NCBI RefSeq assembly: GCF_036924595.1
Contig: NZ_JAZHRV010000001.1
Coordinates: 5,394,001-5,458,000, forward strand
From: Bradyrhizobium algeriense
Lineage (GTDB): Bacteria; Pseudomonadota; Alphaproteobacteria; Rhizobiales; Xanthobacteraceae
DNA: 64,000 bases
Direction: 5' to 3'
In this document: in pieces, positions 1 through 9,203 of the stretch
How positions within the stretch are numbered: position 1 is the first letter of the stretch
Layout: the number at the start of each line of letters is the position of its first letter
Notes under the pieces: generated by a model
Told to the model about the DNA's origin: nothing
Seen by the model: the letters and a program-made list of their open reading frames with translations, nothing else
Database searches by the model: none
Translations under genes and position numbers: made by a program

Positions 1-1619
1 GCCTGCTCGTTCGGGAACGGCGACGGGAAATAATCGGCAGGCCGGCCCGGCCGTTCGAACATATCGCCCTGATCGTTGGGGCCGTCCTTGACCTTGTATT
101 CGGAGGCGAACGCCTGGGCCTGGGCCACCGAATAACCGGGACCGCCGGATTCGGCGAGGTTTCGGAATGCGACAAAGGACAGGCCGTGGCAGGACGAACA
201 GACTTCCTTGTAGACCTTCAGGCCGCGCTGCAATGCGCCGCGATCGAACTTGCCGACGGGGCCGGCGAACGACCAGTTCTGCGCTGGCGGCTTGGTACTA
301 CCTTCGGCAGCGCGGGCGCTCTCGGCACCGCCCAACAGCAAGCCGCCGGCGACCATCAGGGCAATCACGCTCGACACCATCGACGCAGCCTTGCCGCCCG
401 ACTTCGCGAGCACGTCGTCGGCGATCGAGTTAGGCACCGGACGCGGCTTCTCGATCCGGGAGAGCAGTGGCAACAGGATCAGGAAGTAGGCGAAGTAAGC
501 GATGGTCAGGATGCGGCCCACGATGACGTAGATGCCTTCCGGCGGCTGGGCGCCGAGATAGCCAAGCCCGATGCAGACCACGACGAACATCCAGAAGAAC
601 TGCTTGGCCAGCGGGCGGTACTTCGACGAACGCGTTTTCGCGCTGTCGAGCCAGGGCAGGAACGCCAGGATGATGATCGCACCGAACATTGCAATGACGC
701 CGGCGAGCTTGTTCGGAATCGAGCGCAAGATGGCGTAGAACGGCAGATAGTACCATTCCGGCACGATATGCGCAGGCGTTACAGCGGGATTGGCCGGAAT
801 GTAGTTCTCGGCGTCGCCGAGATAGTTCGGCATGTAGAAGATGAACCAAGCGAAGAACAGCATGAAGCAGGAGACGCCGAACGCATCCTTGATCGTCGCG
901 TAAGGCGTGAAAGGCACCGTGTCCTTTTCAGTCTTCGCCTCGACGCCGGCCGGATTGTTCTGGCCCGCAACATGCAGCGCCCAGATGTGCAGGACGACGA
1001 CGCCGGCGATCACGAACGGCAGCAGGTAATGCAGCGAGAAGAAGCGGTTCAGCGTCGGATTGCCGACGGCATAGCCGCCCCACAGCAGCGTCACGATGCT
1101 CTCGCCGAAATAGGGCACGGCCGAGAACAAATTGGTGATGACGGTGGCGCCCCAGAAGCTCATCTGGCCCCACGGCAGCACGTAGCCCATGAAGCCGGTC
1201 GCCATCATCAGCAGATAGATGATGACGCCGAGGATCCACAGCACCTCGCGCGGCTCCTTGTACGACCCGTAATAGAGGCCGCGGAACATGTGGATGTAGA
1301 CCGCGAAGAAGAACATCGAGGCGCCGCTGGCGTGGATGTTGCGCAGCAGCCAGCCGTAGTTGACGTCGCGGACGATCAGCTCGACCGATTTGAACGCGAG
1401 GTCGGCATGCGGCGTGTAGTGCATCGCCAGGATCACGCCGGTCAGGATCTGCACGCCCAGCATCATCGATAGGATGGCGCCGAAGGTCCACCAGTAGTTC
1501 AGGTTACGCGGCGTCGGATACGCCACGAACGAGGAGTGCATGAGTCCCATGATCGGGAGGCGCCGTTCGATCCACTTCAAGGCGGGATTGGTCGGCTGGA
1601 AATCGGATGGTCCGCTCAT
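1..1619 (-). CDS. fbcH: Cytochrome b/c1 fusion protein of the bc1 complex (partial, C-terminus beyond window)
   Basis: Encodes the quinol-oxidising cytochrome b and the haem-c cytochrome c1 of the respiratory bc1 complex as one polypeptide in the cytoplasmic membrane. From the ATG at 1619 about 539 codons are visible in one frame. Cytochrome b part: haem-ligand histidines H96/H110 and H197/H211 and the PEWY motif of the Qo site at residues 287-290. A linker with a hydrophobic stretch at about residues 400-425 acts as an internal signal for the c1 part, whose haem motif CSSCH starts at residue 474 (bases 186-200). The frame stays open across the junction, so the fusion is real here. The petA stop lies 67 bases upstream, so the two are probably co-transcribed. 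A b/c1 fusion matched by later cleavage is established for Bradyrhizobium fbcH. Confidence 0.96.
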   Translation of the reverse strand, partial: MSGPSDFQPTNPALKWIERRLPIMGLMHSSFVAYPTPRNLNYWWTFGAILSMMLGVQILTGVILAMHYTPHADLAFKSVELIVRDVNYGWLLRNIHASGASMFFFAVYIHMFRGLYYGSYKEPREVLWILGVIIYLLMMATGFMGYVLPWGQMSFWGATVITNLFSAVPYFGESIVTLLWGGYAVGNPTLNRFFSLHYLLPFVIAGVVVLHIWALHVAGQNNPAGVEAKTEKDTVPFTPYATIKDAFGVSCFMLFFAWFIFYMPNYLGDAENYIPANPAVTPAHIVPEWYYLPFYAILRSIPNKLAGVIAMFGAIIILAFLPWLDSAKTRSSKYRPLAKQFFWMFVVVCIGLGYLGAQPPEGIYVIVGRILTIAYFAYFLILLPLLSRIEKPRPVPNSIADDVLAKSGGKAASMVSSVIALMVAGGLLLGGAESARAAEGSTKPPAQNWSFAGPVGKFDRGALQRGLKVYKEVCSSCHGLSFVAFRNLAESGGPGYSVAQAQAFASEYKVKDGPNDQGDMFERPGRPADYFPSPFPNEQ

Positions 1620-1686
1620 TGATGCGATCCTGAGGAAGTAAAACGACGCGACGGATTAAGGGTCTCGGACTGGCGCGCCCGAGCCC

Positions 1687-2217
1687 TTAGCCGATCTGGA
1701 TTTTGGTGTCGGAAACAAAGGTGTAGGGCGGCACGGCCAGGTTGCTCGGCGCAGGTCCCTGCCGGATGCGGCCCGAGGTGTCGTACACCGAACCATGGCA
1801 GGGGCAGAAGAAGCCGTCGTAAGCGCCCTCATGGGCAATCGGGATGCAGCCGAGATGAGTGCAGATGCCGACCACGACCAGCCACTGGTCATGCCCCGGC
1901 TTGACTCTAGCCTCATCGCTCTGCGGATCGGGCAGGCTCGCAACCGGCACCTTGCGGGCCTCATCGATCTGCTTCTTGGTCCGGTGGCTGATGTAGATCG
2001 GCTTGCCGCGCCAGAACACCTTGATGTCCTGTCCCTCGGCGATCGGGGTCAGATCGACCTCAATCGGCGCACCGGCCGCGATCGTCGAGGCGTCCGGGTT
2101 CATCTGGGAAACCAGCGGCCAGACCGTGGCAGCCGCGCCTACGGCGGCGACGGCTCCCGTTGCAACAAAAAGGAAATCACGGCGTGTCGGATGGTCCGCC
2201 GAAGACGCTGTCGTCAC
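1687..2217 (-). CDS. petA: Ubiquinol-cytochrome c reductase Rieske iron-sulfur subunit
   Basis: Carries the 2Fe-2S cluster that takes an electron from ubiquinol and passes it to cytochrome c1. Both cluster motifs are present: CTHLGC at residues 119-124 and CPCH at 138-141. The N-terminus has a twin-arginine motif (TRRDF, residues 11-15) and then a hydrophobic anchor, as expected for Tat-dependent export of Rieske proteins. I chose the GTG at 2217 (176 aa, normal family length) because the upstream in-frame extension to 2343 is proline/arginine-rich and unlike a Rieske N-terminus. No ATG competes at this position. First gene of the fbcFH-type operon. Confidence 0.95.
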   Translation of the reverse strand: MTTASSADHPTRRDFLFVATGAVAAVGAAATVWPLVSQMNPDASTIAAGAPIEVDLTPIAEGQDIKVFWRGKPIYISHRTKKQIDEARKVPVASLPDPQSDEARVKPGHDQWLVVVGICTHLGCIPIAHEGAYDGFFCPCHGSVYDTSGRIRQGPAPSNLAVPPYTFVSDTKIQIG

Positions 2218-2498
2218 GATTCCAAGCCCTTTCTTATCTGCAGCCAGCGGAACCGCCCCGGGGGCGCCAAAGGCGCGACCCGAAAGAGGCTGCCGGCGCC
2301 CGCGGCCCCCGCGGCGGCAGAAAAACCGCCTTTCCTCCCCCAATCCTGGCGGAACAAGCAGTCCAGAATCGTTCTATTGGCACCCTTGCCGTGAGAGCGC
2401 AAGCCCGCTATCGGCTCGCAAGCGTGCAATGCACTAAATCCGCGCCCGGCCGTGATTTATTCAATACATTTCACCCACGCTTCCGAAGCCTCGACACC

Positions 2499-2981
2499 AT
2501 GCACATCGCGCTTTTCCAGCCTGACATCCCTCAGAACACGGGAACGATTCTGCGCCTGTGTGCGTGCCTGGGCGCGGCTGCCCACATCATCGAGCCGGCC
2601 GGATTTCCGATCTCGGACCGGCATTTCCGCCGGGCGGGAATGGACTACCTCGATCACGTCGCCCTCACCCGCCATGACTCATGGCAAAAATTCGAGCAAT
2701 GGCGTAACGAAGCGGGTTTCCGGCTGGTGCTGTTTACAACCAAGGGGGCCGGTTCCTATCTGGATTTCAGCTACCGGCAGGACGATGTTCTGCTGTTCGG
2801 GCGGGAATCGGCAGGGGTACCCGATGAAGTCGCCTCCGCTGCCGATGCGCGGCTGGTGATCCCGATCAGGCCGGACTTGCGCTCGCTCAATGTGGCCATG
2901 GCGGCGGCCATGGCATTGGGCGAGGCGCTGCGGCAGACGGGTTCCGCGATGACGGGCGAGATGCAGTCCGAGGAGAGATAG
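2499..2981 (+). CDS. trmL: tRNA (cytidine/uridine-2'-O-)-methyltransferase, SPOUT family
   Basis: 160 aa; methylates the ribose of the wobble base (position 34) of leucine tRNAs. SPOUT-fold signatures are visible: N-terminal LFQPDIPQNTG, a central LLFGRESAGVP loop, and a C-terminal IRPDLRSLNVAMA segment that forms the AdoMet-binding knot. The reading frame is open further upstream, but the family starts with MHIALFQP, so the ATG at 2499 is used. Its stop codon overlaps the GTG start of queE (TAGTG), which implies translational coupling. Upstream (2218-2498) is a 280-base divergent gap with petA in which I see no clear operator. Confidence 0.93.
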   Translation: MHIALFQPDIPQNTGTILRLCACLGAAAHIIEPAGFPISDRHFRRAGMDYLDHVALTRHDSWQKFEQWRNEAGFRLVLFTTKGAGSYLDFSYRQDDVLLFGRESAGVPDEVASAADARLVIPIRPDLRSLNVAMAAAMALGEALRQTGSAMTGEMQSEER

Positions 2982-3613
2982 TGAGTTACGCGGTCAAAGA
3001 GATATTCCTGACCTTGCAGGGCGAAGGCGCGCATGCCGGCCGCGCGGCGGTGTTTTGCCGTTTTTCCGGCTGCAACCTCTGGAGCGGCCGCGAACAGGAC
3101 CGCGCCGGCGCCACCTGCAAGTTCTGCGATACTGATTTTGTCGGCACCGACGGCACGCTGGGCGGCCGCTACGCCACCGCGGACGAACTCGCCGACATCA
3201 TCGCCGGGCAATGGACCGGCGAGAATACCAACCGCTATGTGGTCCTGACCGGCGGCGAGCCGCTGCTGCAGGTAGATACCCCCTTCATCGATGCGCTGCA
3301 TGCGCGCGGCTTCGCCATCGGCATCGAGACCAACGGGACGATCGAACCGCCCGACGGGATGGACTGGGTCTGCGTCAGCCCGAAGGCCGGCGCAGGGCTC
3401 GTGGTGCGCCGCGGCCACGAATTGAAGCTGGTCTATCCGCAGACCGGCGCCGCGCCGGAAGATTTTGCAGGGCTCGATTTCGAACGTTTTTCGCTGCAGC
3501 CGATGGACGGACCCGACGTGATCGAAAACACCGCGCGCACGGTCGACTACTGCCTGCGCCATCCGCAATGGCGGCTCAGCCTGCAGACGCACAAGACCCT
3601 TGGTATCAGATAA
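2981..3613 (+). CDS. queE: 7-carboxy-7-deazaguanine synthase (radical SAM)
   Basis: 210 aa. Converts 6-carboxytetrahydropterin to 7-carboxy-7-deazaguanine on the way to preQ0 and queuosine. Starts at a GTG sharing one base with the trmL stop. The cluster motif is not the usual CX3CX2C: the cysteines are spaced CX14CX2C (first at about residue 30, then CKFC), the long-loop variant known from Burkholderia multivorans QueE. The glycine-rich VVLTGGEPLLQ segment for AdoMet binding follows. queD lies 34 bases downstream; queC is not in the window. Confidence 0.94.
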   Translation: MSYAVKEIFLTLQGEGAHAGRAAVFCRFSGCNLWSGREQDRAGATCKFCDTDFVGTDGTLGGRYATADELADIIAGQWTGENTNRYVVLTGGEPLLQVDTPFIDALHARGFAIGIETNGTIEPPDGMDWVCVSPKAGAGLVVRRGHELKLVYPQTGAAPEDFAGLDFERFSLQPMDGPDVIENTARTVDYCLRHPQWRLSLQTHKTLGIR

Positions 3614-3647
3614 GCACTTGGCATCAGATAGGAACCAGATTTTCAAG

Positions 3648-4013
3648 ATGTGGGAACTGACCAAATCATTTCGCTTCGAAGCCGCGCATTCGCTGAAGGG
3701 GACGACCTTCGGCGCGGCCAGCGAGGAAATTCACGGCCACTCGTTTCGCGCCGAGGTGAGCGTGCGCGGCACGCCCGATCCGCAAACCGGCATGGTGCTG
3801 GATCTCGGCCTGCTCGAACGCAGCATGGAAGAGGTCCGCAAGACCCTCGACCACAAGCTTCTGAACAAGGTCGAGGCGCTTGGGACGCCAACGCTGGAAA
3901 ACATTTCGCGCTACATCTTCGAACGCCTCCAGCACGCCGGCAAGATCACCCGCGTCAGCGTTCATCGCGACAGTTGCAACGAGAGCTGCACGTACTTTGG
4001 ACCACAGGGCTAG
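3648..4013 (+). CDS. queD: 6-carboxy-5,6,7,8-tetrahydropterin synthase
   Basis: 121 aa. Makes 6-carboxytetrahydropterin from dihydroneopterin triphosphate, the step before QueE. The zinc-binding histidines are visible in FEAAHSL (residues 7-13) and EIHGHSF (about 26-32), and the C-terminal SVHRDSCNESCTYFG segment matches the family end. The frame is open from 3600, but the ATG at 3648 gives the canonical MWELTKSFRFEAAH N-terminus. Separated from queE by 34 bases, so probably one transcript. Confidence 0.94.
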   Translation: MWELTKSFRFEAAHSLKGTTFGAASEEIHGHSFRAEVSVRGTPDPQTGMVLDLGLLERSMEEVRKTLDHKLLNKVEALGTPTLENISRYIFERLQHAGKITRVSVHRDSCNESCTYFGPQG

Positions 4014-4023
4014 AAATGCATCT

Positions 4024-4138
4024 TACCGTCATTGCCTGCGACAAACGCGAAGCGTTTGCGCAAGGGAGCGAAGCGACGAAGCAATCCATTCTTTCTGTGG
4101 CACGATGGATTGCTTCGCTACGCTCGCAATGACGGCAA
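4024..4138. repeat. Palindromic intergenic repeat (REP-like) upstream of hemF
   Basis: A roughly 115-bp imperfect inverted repeat: ACCGTCATTGC near the left end matches GCAATGACGG at the right end, and the inner arms GAAGCAATCCAT and ATGGATTGCTTCG pair. It fills the gap between queD and hemF and ends 17 bases before the hemF start. The arms are of the type scattered through Bradyrhizobium genomes (family knowledge, not searched here). Confidence 0.8.
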
Positions 4139-4154
4139 TATATGGATCGACCGC

Positions 4155-5042
4155 ATGGACATGTCGCTGATCGAGCATCGCAAGACGCGCGCGAGAGCCT
4201 GGTTCGAAGCCTTGCGCAACGACATCTGCGCGGCCTTTGAGCGGCTGGAAGACGACGCCCCGGCCTCGCTCTATCCCGGCGACGCCGGACGCTTCGAGCG
4301 CACGCCCTGGAACCGCACCGACCACACCGGCACGCCGGGCGGCGGCGGCGTGATGTCGATCATGCGCGGGCGGCTGTTCGAGAAGGTCGGCGTGCACTGT
4401 TCCACCGTGCACGGCGAGTTCGCGCCCGAATTCCGGGCGCAGATTCCGGGCGCGGCCGACGATCCCAGGTTCTGGGCCTCGGGCATTTCGCTGATTGCGC
4501 ATCTGCGCAATCCGAACGTGCCGGCGGTGCACATGAACACCCGCTTCGTCGTCACCACCAAGGCGTGGTTCGGCGGCGGCGCTGACTTGACGCCGGTGCT
4601 GGACCGGCGGCGCACCCAGGAGGACCCGGACACGCTGGCCTTCCACCAGGCAATGAAGGAAGCCTGCAGCGGACCGAACGGCGTCGCCGACTACGACAAA
4701 TACAAAAAATGGTGCGACGAATATTTCTATCTGCCGCATCGCAAGGAAGCGCGCGGCATCGGCGGCATTTTCTACGACTGGCACGACTCAGGCGATTGGG
4801 ACGCCGACCTCGCCTTTACCCAGGACGTCGGCCGCGCCTTCCTGAAAATTTATCCAGAGCTCGTCCGCCGCAATTTCGCCCTCCCCTGGAACGCCGCCGA
4901 CCGCGAGGAGCAGTTGATCCGGCGCGGACGCTATGTCGAGTTCAACCTGCTCTACGACCGCGGCACAATTTTTGGGCTGAAGACCGGCGGCAATGTGGAT
5001 TCCATTCTCTCGTCGATGCCGCCGGAGGTAAAGTGGCCATGA
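4155..5042 (+). CDS. hemF: Oxygen-dependent coproporphyrinogen III oxidase
   Basis: 295 aa; decarboxylates coproporphyrinogen III to protoporphyrinogen IX with O2 in haem synthesis. Strong family motifs: [14 protein letters not shown] near residue 60, [17 protein letters not shown], and the C-terminal [14 protein letters not shown]...[13 protein letters not shown] block. The open frame extends to 4032, but that part is translated palindromic repeat, so the ATG at 4155 is used; a second ATG at 4161 is possible. The 5' leader is supplied almost wholly by the upstream REP-like hairpin. Confidence 0.95.
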   Translation: MDMSLIEHRKTRARAWFEALRNDICAAFERLEDDAPASLYPGDAGRFERTPWNRTDHTGTPGGGGVMSIMRGRLFEKVGVHCSTVHGEFAPEFRAQIPGAADDPRFWASGISLIAHLRNPNVPAVHMNTRFVVTTKAWFGGGADLTPVLDRRRTQEDPDTLAFHQAMKEACSGPNGVADYDKYKKWCDEYFYLPHRKEARGIGGIFYDWHDSGDWDADLAFTQDVGRAFLKIYPELVRRNFALPWNAADREEQLIRRGRYVEFNLLYDRGTIFGLKTGGNVDSILSSMPPEVKWP

Positions 5043-5117
5043 TTTGACTGTCATGATCGGCTTGTCATGACCGATCGCTAGAATGCGAATCGCGTCATGC
5101 ATTTCAAGGAGCAGATC

Positions 5118-5375
<258 letters not shown>

Positions 5376-5383
5376 GGGAATTT

Positions 5384-5421
5384 CGACGTCGCCCGGCATC
5401 CACAGCCCGGCGACGTCGTTT
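5384..5421 (+). terminator. Rho-independent terminator after the DUF2158 gene
   Basis: A 10-bp perfect stem, CGACGTCGCC (5384-5393) with GGCGACGTCG (5409-5418), followed by TTT, nine bases after the stop codon. Confidence 0.75.
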
Positions 5422-5519
5422 CCTGGAATTGGACCCCGTGCGGAGCATCTGATATTCGCGGCAAGTCGACCGCCGCTTCCCGCGGTCGACAGCGCTGGAA
5501 GCGAAATGGCCGTGAAACG

Positions 5520-6248
5520 ATGACCCACCTGCCCCGTGCCATGCTGATCGACATGGACGACACCATCCTGTCGGCCTATGGCCGCCCGGAAATCGCCTGG
5601 CACAATGTCGCCGCGGAATTCGCCGCCGAGTTCGGGCCGTTGACCTCGCAACAGGTTGCCACCGCCGTCCTGGATTCCGCGCGCAAATTCTGGGCGGTCG
5701 CCGGCGCCGAATGGCGGCTGAAGCTGGATGAGGCGCGGCGTATAACCGTCACACGCGGATTTGCCGCCCTTGCCGCCGGCGGCCATACGCTGCCCGAGGA
5801 TCTTGCGGTACGGCTCGCCGACCGCTTCACCGCCTACCGCGAAGAGGAAATGTTCGTGTTCCCCGGCGCGCACGACGCCATCGACGAATTGAAGGTGCGC
5901 GGCGTCAAGCTGGCGCTGGTGACCAACGGTGCCGCCGGCACCCAGCGCGCCAAGGTCGAACGCTTTGCGCTGTCGCACCGTTTCGATCACATCCAGATCG
6001 AGGGCGAGCACGGTTTCGGCAAGCCGGACGAGCGCGCCTATCTGCACGCCATGCAGACGCTCGGCGTCACCGCATCCGAGACCTGGATGATCGGCGACAA
6101 TCTGGAATGGGAAGTCGTAGCGCCGCAGCGGCTCGGCATCTACGCGATCTGGATCGACGTGCATGGCGACGGCCTGCCCACGGACTCCACCGTGAAGCCC
6201 GATCGCATCATCCGCTCACTGACGGAACTGCTGCCGCGTGAGCGCTGA
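5520..6248 (+). CDS. HAD-family hydrolase (phosphatase-like)
   Basis: 242 aa, cytoplasmic. All four HAD motifs are seen: DMDDT at residues 11-15 (nucleophile Asp), VTNGAAG for motif II, the Lys in GFGKPDERAY, and MIGDNLEWE for motif IV. The long helical insert between motifs I and II is a C1-type cap. Similar to YjjG/phosphoglycolate-phosphatase-like enzymes; the substrate cannot be told. Stands alone, facing the convergent TSUP gene 6 bases away. Confidence 0.88.
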   Translation: MTHLPRAMLIDMDDTILSAYGRPEIAWHNVAAEFAAEFGPLTSQQVATAVLDSARKFWAVAGAEWRLKLDEARRITVTRGFAALAAGGHTLPEDLAVRLADRFTAYREEEMFVFPGAHDAIDELKVRGVKLALVTNGAAGTQRAKVERFALSHRFDHIQIEGEHGFGKPDERAYLHAMQTLGVTASETWMIGDNLEWEVVAPQRLGIYAIWIDVHGDGLPTDSTVKPDRIIRSLTELLPRER

Positions 6249-6254
6249 TAGAGA

Positions 6255-7016
6255 TCAGTGCCGCAGCGCCGCTGTGATCATGATGATGCCGCCGACCATC
6301 ACGGCGGCGTCGAGGATCGCGGTGTGGATATGCACCGGCATGCGCTCGACGAAGGCTTTAGCGAGGAACGCCCCCGGAATAGCGATGGCGCCGATCAGCA
6401 GCGCAAAGGCCAGCACCTGCGCGGTGACGACGCCGGCCAGGCCGAATACCGAAATCTTGATGAGGCCGGTCACGACCGAGATCACGGCGTCGGTGGCAAT
6501 CACTGCCGCGCCCTCGAGCCCCGACGCCATCAACAGCGACAGCAGGATCACGCCGGAGCCTGACGTGCCCCCGACCAGCACGCCATACCCCACCGCGCTC
6601 GCACCGAGGCCGGTATCGCCAATCCTGATATCGCGCTTCTTGGCCAACCGGCGCAGCGGCACGCTCAGCATCAGCATGCTGCCGATCACCAGCGCCGCGC
6701 CGGTGCTGGTGAGCCGCGTATAGCCGTAGGCGCCGAGCGCGGTAGTCGGCGCGGCAGCCCCGATCACGATCAGCGCGCGCCGCCGGTCGGCGTAACGGAA
6801 ATAGGCCACGAAGCGGCTTATATTGGTGATGATCGCCGATATCGCGATGATCGGCACCACCGGCTCGGCGCCGACCATCGGCACCAGCACCAGCGGCATC
6901 AATGCGCCAGTGCCATAACCGGCAAGACCGCCGATGATGGACGCAAACAACGCCATGCCGCCAACCAGCACGAGTTGGCCGAGCGAAATGTCGGCGAAGC
7001 CGGCGAGAATACTCAC
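6255..7016 (-). CDS. TSUP family (TauE/SafE) membrane permease
   Basis: 253 aa, about eight hydrophobic segments and the two glycine-rich repeats of the TSUP family (GGLAGYGTGALMPLVLVP near residue 28 and VGGTSGSGVILLSLLMASG near 148). The family exports or takes up sulfite, sulfonates and related organosulfur anions; the substrate here is unknown. Last gene of the minus-strand operon; its ATG overlaps the stop of the nucleotidyltransferase gene by 4 bases. Confidence 0.88.
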   Translation of the reverse strand: MSILAGFADISLGQLVLVGGMALFASIIGGLAGYGTGALMPLVLVPMVGAEPVVPIIAISAIITNISRFVAYFRYADRRRALIVIGAAAPTTALGAYGYTRLTSTGAALVIGSMLMLSVPLRRLAKKRDIRIGDTGLGASAVGYGVLVGGTSGSGVILLSLLMASGLEGAAVIATDAVISVVTGLIKISVFGLAGVVTAQVLAFALLIGAIAIPGAFLAKAFVERMPVHIHTAILDAAVMVGGIIMITAALRH

Positions 7017-8272
7017 AGCCGGTGATCGCGGGTGAAGCGGGCGGCGGTCTGGTCGGCGATCGCGGCCAGCGCGGATGATTCAAGCGGAAAATCCGCGGCC
7101 AGCCAGGCGTCTTCCGCAAGCGTCAACACGTGACCAAGCGCGGGGCCCTCGGCAATGCCGCGCGCGATGAAATCGGCCGCCTTCAGCGGAAATTTCGGCG
7201 CGCTCCAGCGCTGCGGCAAGGTTGCGAGCTCGTGCCAGCGCGCAGCACCATTGCCGATGCCGCCTGCGCGCGCCCATGCCAGCATCACCCGGTCGCGATA
7301 GGGATCCTCGCCCAGCCGATAAAGAAGCTGCCGCGCCCGCGCGCCGTTCTTGGCGGCGAACCGCCACCAGCGATGGCCCATCGAGTCCAGCGCCTTGTGT
7401 TCCGCGTTGGAAAGCCGAAGCCGCGCCGAGACGCGCCTGGCGTCCTCGGTGACGGCCACCGTGAGCGCGGCGAGCCGGCGCACGGCGTTCGGCGGCAGCC
7501 CCAGCGCGCGTTCGGCCGCGATCATCGCGGCGAACGTCCCGGTGTAGGTAATGCCGCCGAATATCGGCAGCAGCAGGCCGGCATCCGCCATCGCCTGCAC
7601 CGCGACCACGGCGCCTTCCGCGATCAACAGCTTCAACATCTCCATGCGGACGCGCTCGGCGGAAAGGCTTGCAAGCCCCGCGCGCCCATCGATACAGGCG
7701 AGATATCCGGCACGGTCGGGCTCACCCTCTCCATAGGCGGCATGCATGCGGAAGAAGCGCAGGATGCGCAGATAATCCTCGGCGATACGCTGGCTGGCAT
7801 CGCCGATGAAGCGCACGCGTTTGGCTTCGATGTCGGCCAGCCCGCCGACATGGTCATGCACGATGCCGCCGGCATCGACGGAAAGCCCGTTGATGGTGAA
7901 GTCGCGCCGTTCCGCATCGCGAACCCAGTCGCGCCCGAACGCAACCCTGGCCTTGCGGCCAAAAGTCTCCGTGTCCTCGCGCAAGGTCGTAACCTCGAAC
8001 GGATGCGATTCGACGACCAGCGTAACCGTGCCGTGGTCGATGCCCGTCGGCACGCATTTGATGCCGGCCGCCTTGGCGCGCCGGGCGACCTCGTCGGGCA
8101 GAGCGGTGGTCGCAATGTCGATGTCGCCCAGAGGAATTTTCAACAGCGCATTGCGCACGGCGCCGCCGATCACGCGGGCTTCCTCGCCATCGCCGTTGAG
8201 TAATGCAAGCACGCGCGCGGCCGGACCGGATCTGAGCCAGGGCGCGTCCGACAGCACGCGGGCCTCGATCAT
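7013..8272 (-). CDS. cca: CCA tRNA nucleotidyltransferase / poly(A) polymerase family
   Basis: 419 aa. Class II nucleotidyltransferase: ARVIGGAVRNALL, then GDIDIATTALPDE with the catalytic Asp-X-Asp, then the RRDFTINGLS motif and the RIAEDYLRILRFFR ATP-recognition helix. It adds or repairs CCA at tRNA 3' ends; a poly(A) polymerase role cannot be excluded from sequence alone. The frame is open up to 8551, but the ATG at 8272 overlaps the DUF6111 stop by 4 bases and fits the family N-terminus. Confidence 0.9.
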   Translation of the reverse strand: MIEARVLSDAPWLRSGPAARVLALLNGDGEEARVIGGAVRNALLKIPLGDIDIATTALPDEVARRAKAAGIKCVPTGIDHGTVTLVVESHPFEVTTLREDTETFGRKARVAFGRDWVRDAERRDFTINGLSVDAGGIVHDHVGGLADIEAKRVRFIGDASQRIAEDYLRILRFFRMHAAYGEGEPDRAGYLACIDGRAGLASLSAERVRMEMLKLLIAEGAVVAVQAMADAGLLLPIFGGITYTGTFAAMIAAERALGLPPNAVRRLAALTVAVTEDARRVSARLRLSNAEHKALDSMGHRWWRFAAKNGARARQLLYRLGEDPYRDRVMLAWARAGGIGNGAARWHELATLPQRWSAPKFPLKAADFIARGIAEGPALGHVLTLAEDAWLAADFPLESSALAAIADQTAARFTRDHRL

Positions 8273-8532
8273 TTCTCGACTCCGGGAACCAGCTTGCCGT
8301 CTTCGAGATGCGCAGGAACGTAGGTCGAGTCCGGCGGCGCGCCGGAGAATTGCGCGAGAAAGACGAAACTGATCACGACCAGCAGCAGCGATCCCAGCAC
8401 CAGTTTGGCGACAAGATGCGCCGGCCACGAGGACGACACCAACAGTCCGGAACGGGTGGCAATCAGAAACAGCGCATAGGCCGCAAACGGGATCAGGAAA
8501 ATCGCGACCTCGGTCAGAACCGGACGGATCAT
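8269..8532 (-). CDS. DUF6111-like small membrane protein
   Basis: 87 aa with two transmembrane segments (about residues 7-26 and 40-62) and a short polar tail (SGAPPDSTYVPAHLEDGKLVPGVEK). Matches the small Rhizobiales family annotated DUF6111, usually placed between a CoA pyrophosphatase and a CCA enzyme as here. Both ends overlap the neighbours by 4 bases, so it is certainly co-translated. Function unknown. Confidence 0.82.
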   Translation of the reverse strand: MIRPVLTEVAIFLIPFAAYALFLIATRSGLLVSSSWPAHLVAKLVLGSLLLVVISFVFLAQFSGAPPDSTYVPAHLEDGKLVPGVEK

Positions 8533-9203
8533 GCGAGATAAATCCGCTCATATAGCACGCGCAGAATTCCTGCGGTCGCGCCCCAGATGTAACGCTCGGC
8601 GAACGGCATGGCGTAATAGGAGCGCTCCATGCCGCGGAATTCCTTGGAATGGATCTGATGGTTCTCGGGATTCATCAGGAACGCCAGCGGCACCTCGAAG
8701 GCGTCAATCACCTCGCCTTCGTTGATCGTCAGCTTGAAGCCGGGCTTCACCCGCGCTACTGTCGGCAGGATGCGAAACCCGAACGCGGTTCCATAGAGGT
8801 CGAGATAGCCGATCGGCTCGATGAAGTCGCGCTTGAGGCCGACTTCCTCCTCCGCCTCGCGAAGTGCGGCGTCGAGCGGGGAAGCATCGGTGGCGTCGAT
8901 CTTGCCGCCGGGAAAGGAAATCTGGCCGGCGTGGCTGGACAGATGCGGCGAGCGCTGCGTCAGCAACACGGTCGGCTCGCGGTGATCGACCACCGGGATC
9001 AGCACCGCCGCCGGCCGTACCGGCTGCTCGCGCGCCACGATCTCGAGCATGCGGTCGTTGCCCGCGTCGCCGGTTTTCGGAACGATATCGGGATCGACCA
9101 GGCCGGGCGGCACGTCGAAGCTCAACCGAGCCTGGCTCCGCGTGAAAAACTCCGCCGAGCTGATCGGAGCCGCTTCCATCTTTTTCAGTATCGGCTCGTT
9201 CAA
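8529..9203 (-). CDS. Nudix hydrolase, CoA pyrophosphatase-like
   Basis: 224 aa. Contains the UPF0035 motif of CoA pyrophosphatases (LLTQRSPHLSSHAGQISFPG) joined to the Nudix box GGKIDATDASPLDAALREAEEEVGL at about residues 100-124, with the catalytic REAEEEVGL. Expected to split CoA or acyl-CoA into 3',5'-ADP and phosphopantetheine. Overlaps DUF1285 upstream and DUF6111 downstream by 4 bases each. Confidence 0.9.
   Translation of the reverse strand: MNEPILKKMEAAPISSAEFFTRSQARLSFDVPPGLVDPDIVPKTGDAGNDRMLEIVAREQPVRPAAVLIPVVDHREPTVLLTQRSPHLSSHAGQISFPGGKIDATDASPLDAALREAEEEVGLKRDFIEPIGYLDLYGTAFGFRILPTVARVKPGFKLTINEGEVIDAFEVPLAFLMNPENHQIHSKEFRGMERSYYAMPFAERYIWGATAGILRVLYERIYLA

Noticed and set aside
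186..1472. Plus-strand open frame of 428 codons
   Set aside because: Exactly antisense to fbcH, whose motifs are unambiguous.
5043..5095. Hairpin GATCGG...CCGATC after hemF as a terminator
   Set aside because: Six-base stem with a ten-base loop and no T run; better seen as short direct repeats (TGTCATGA twice).
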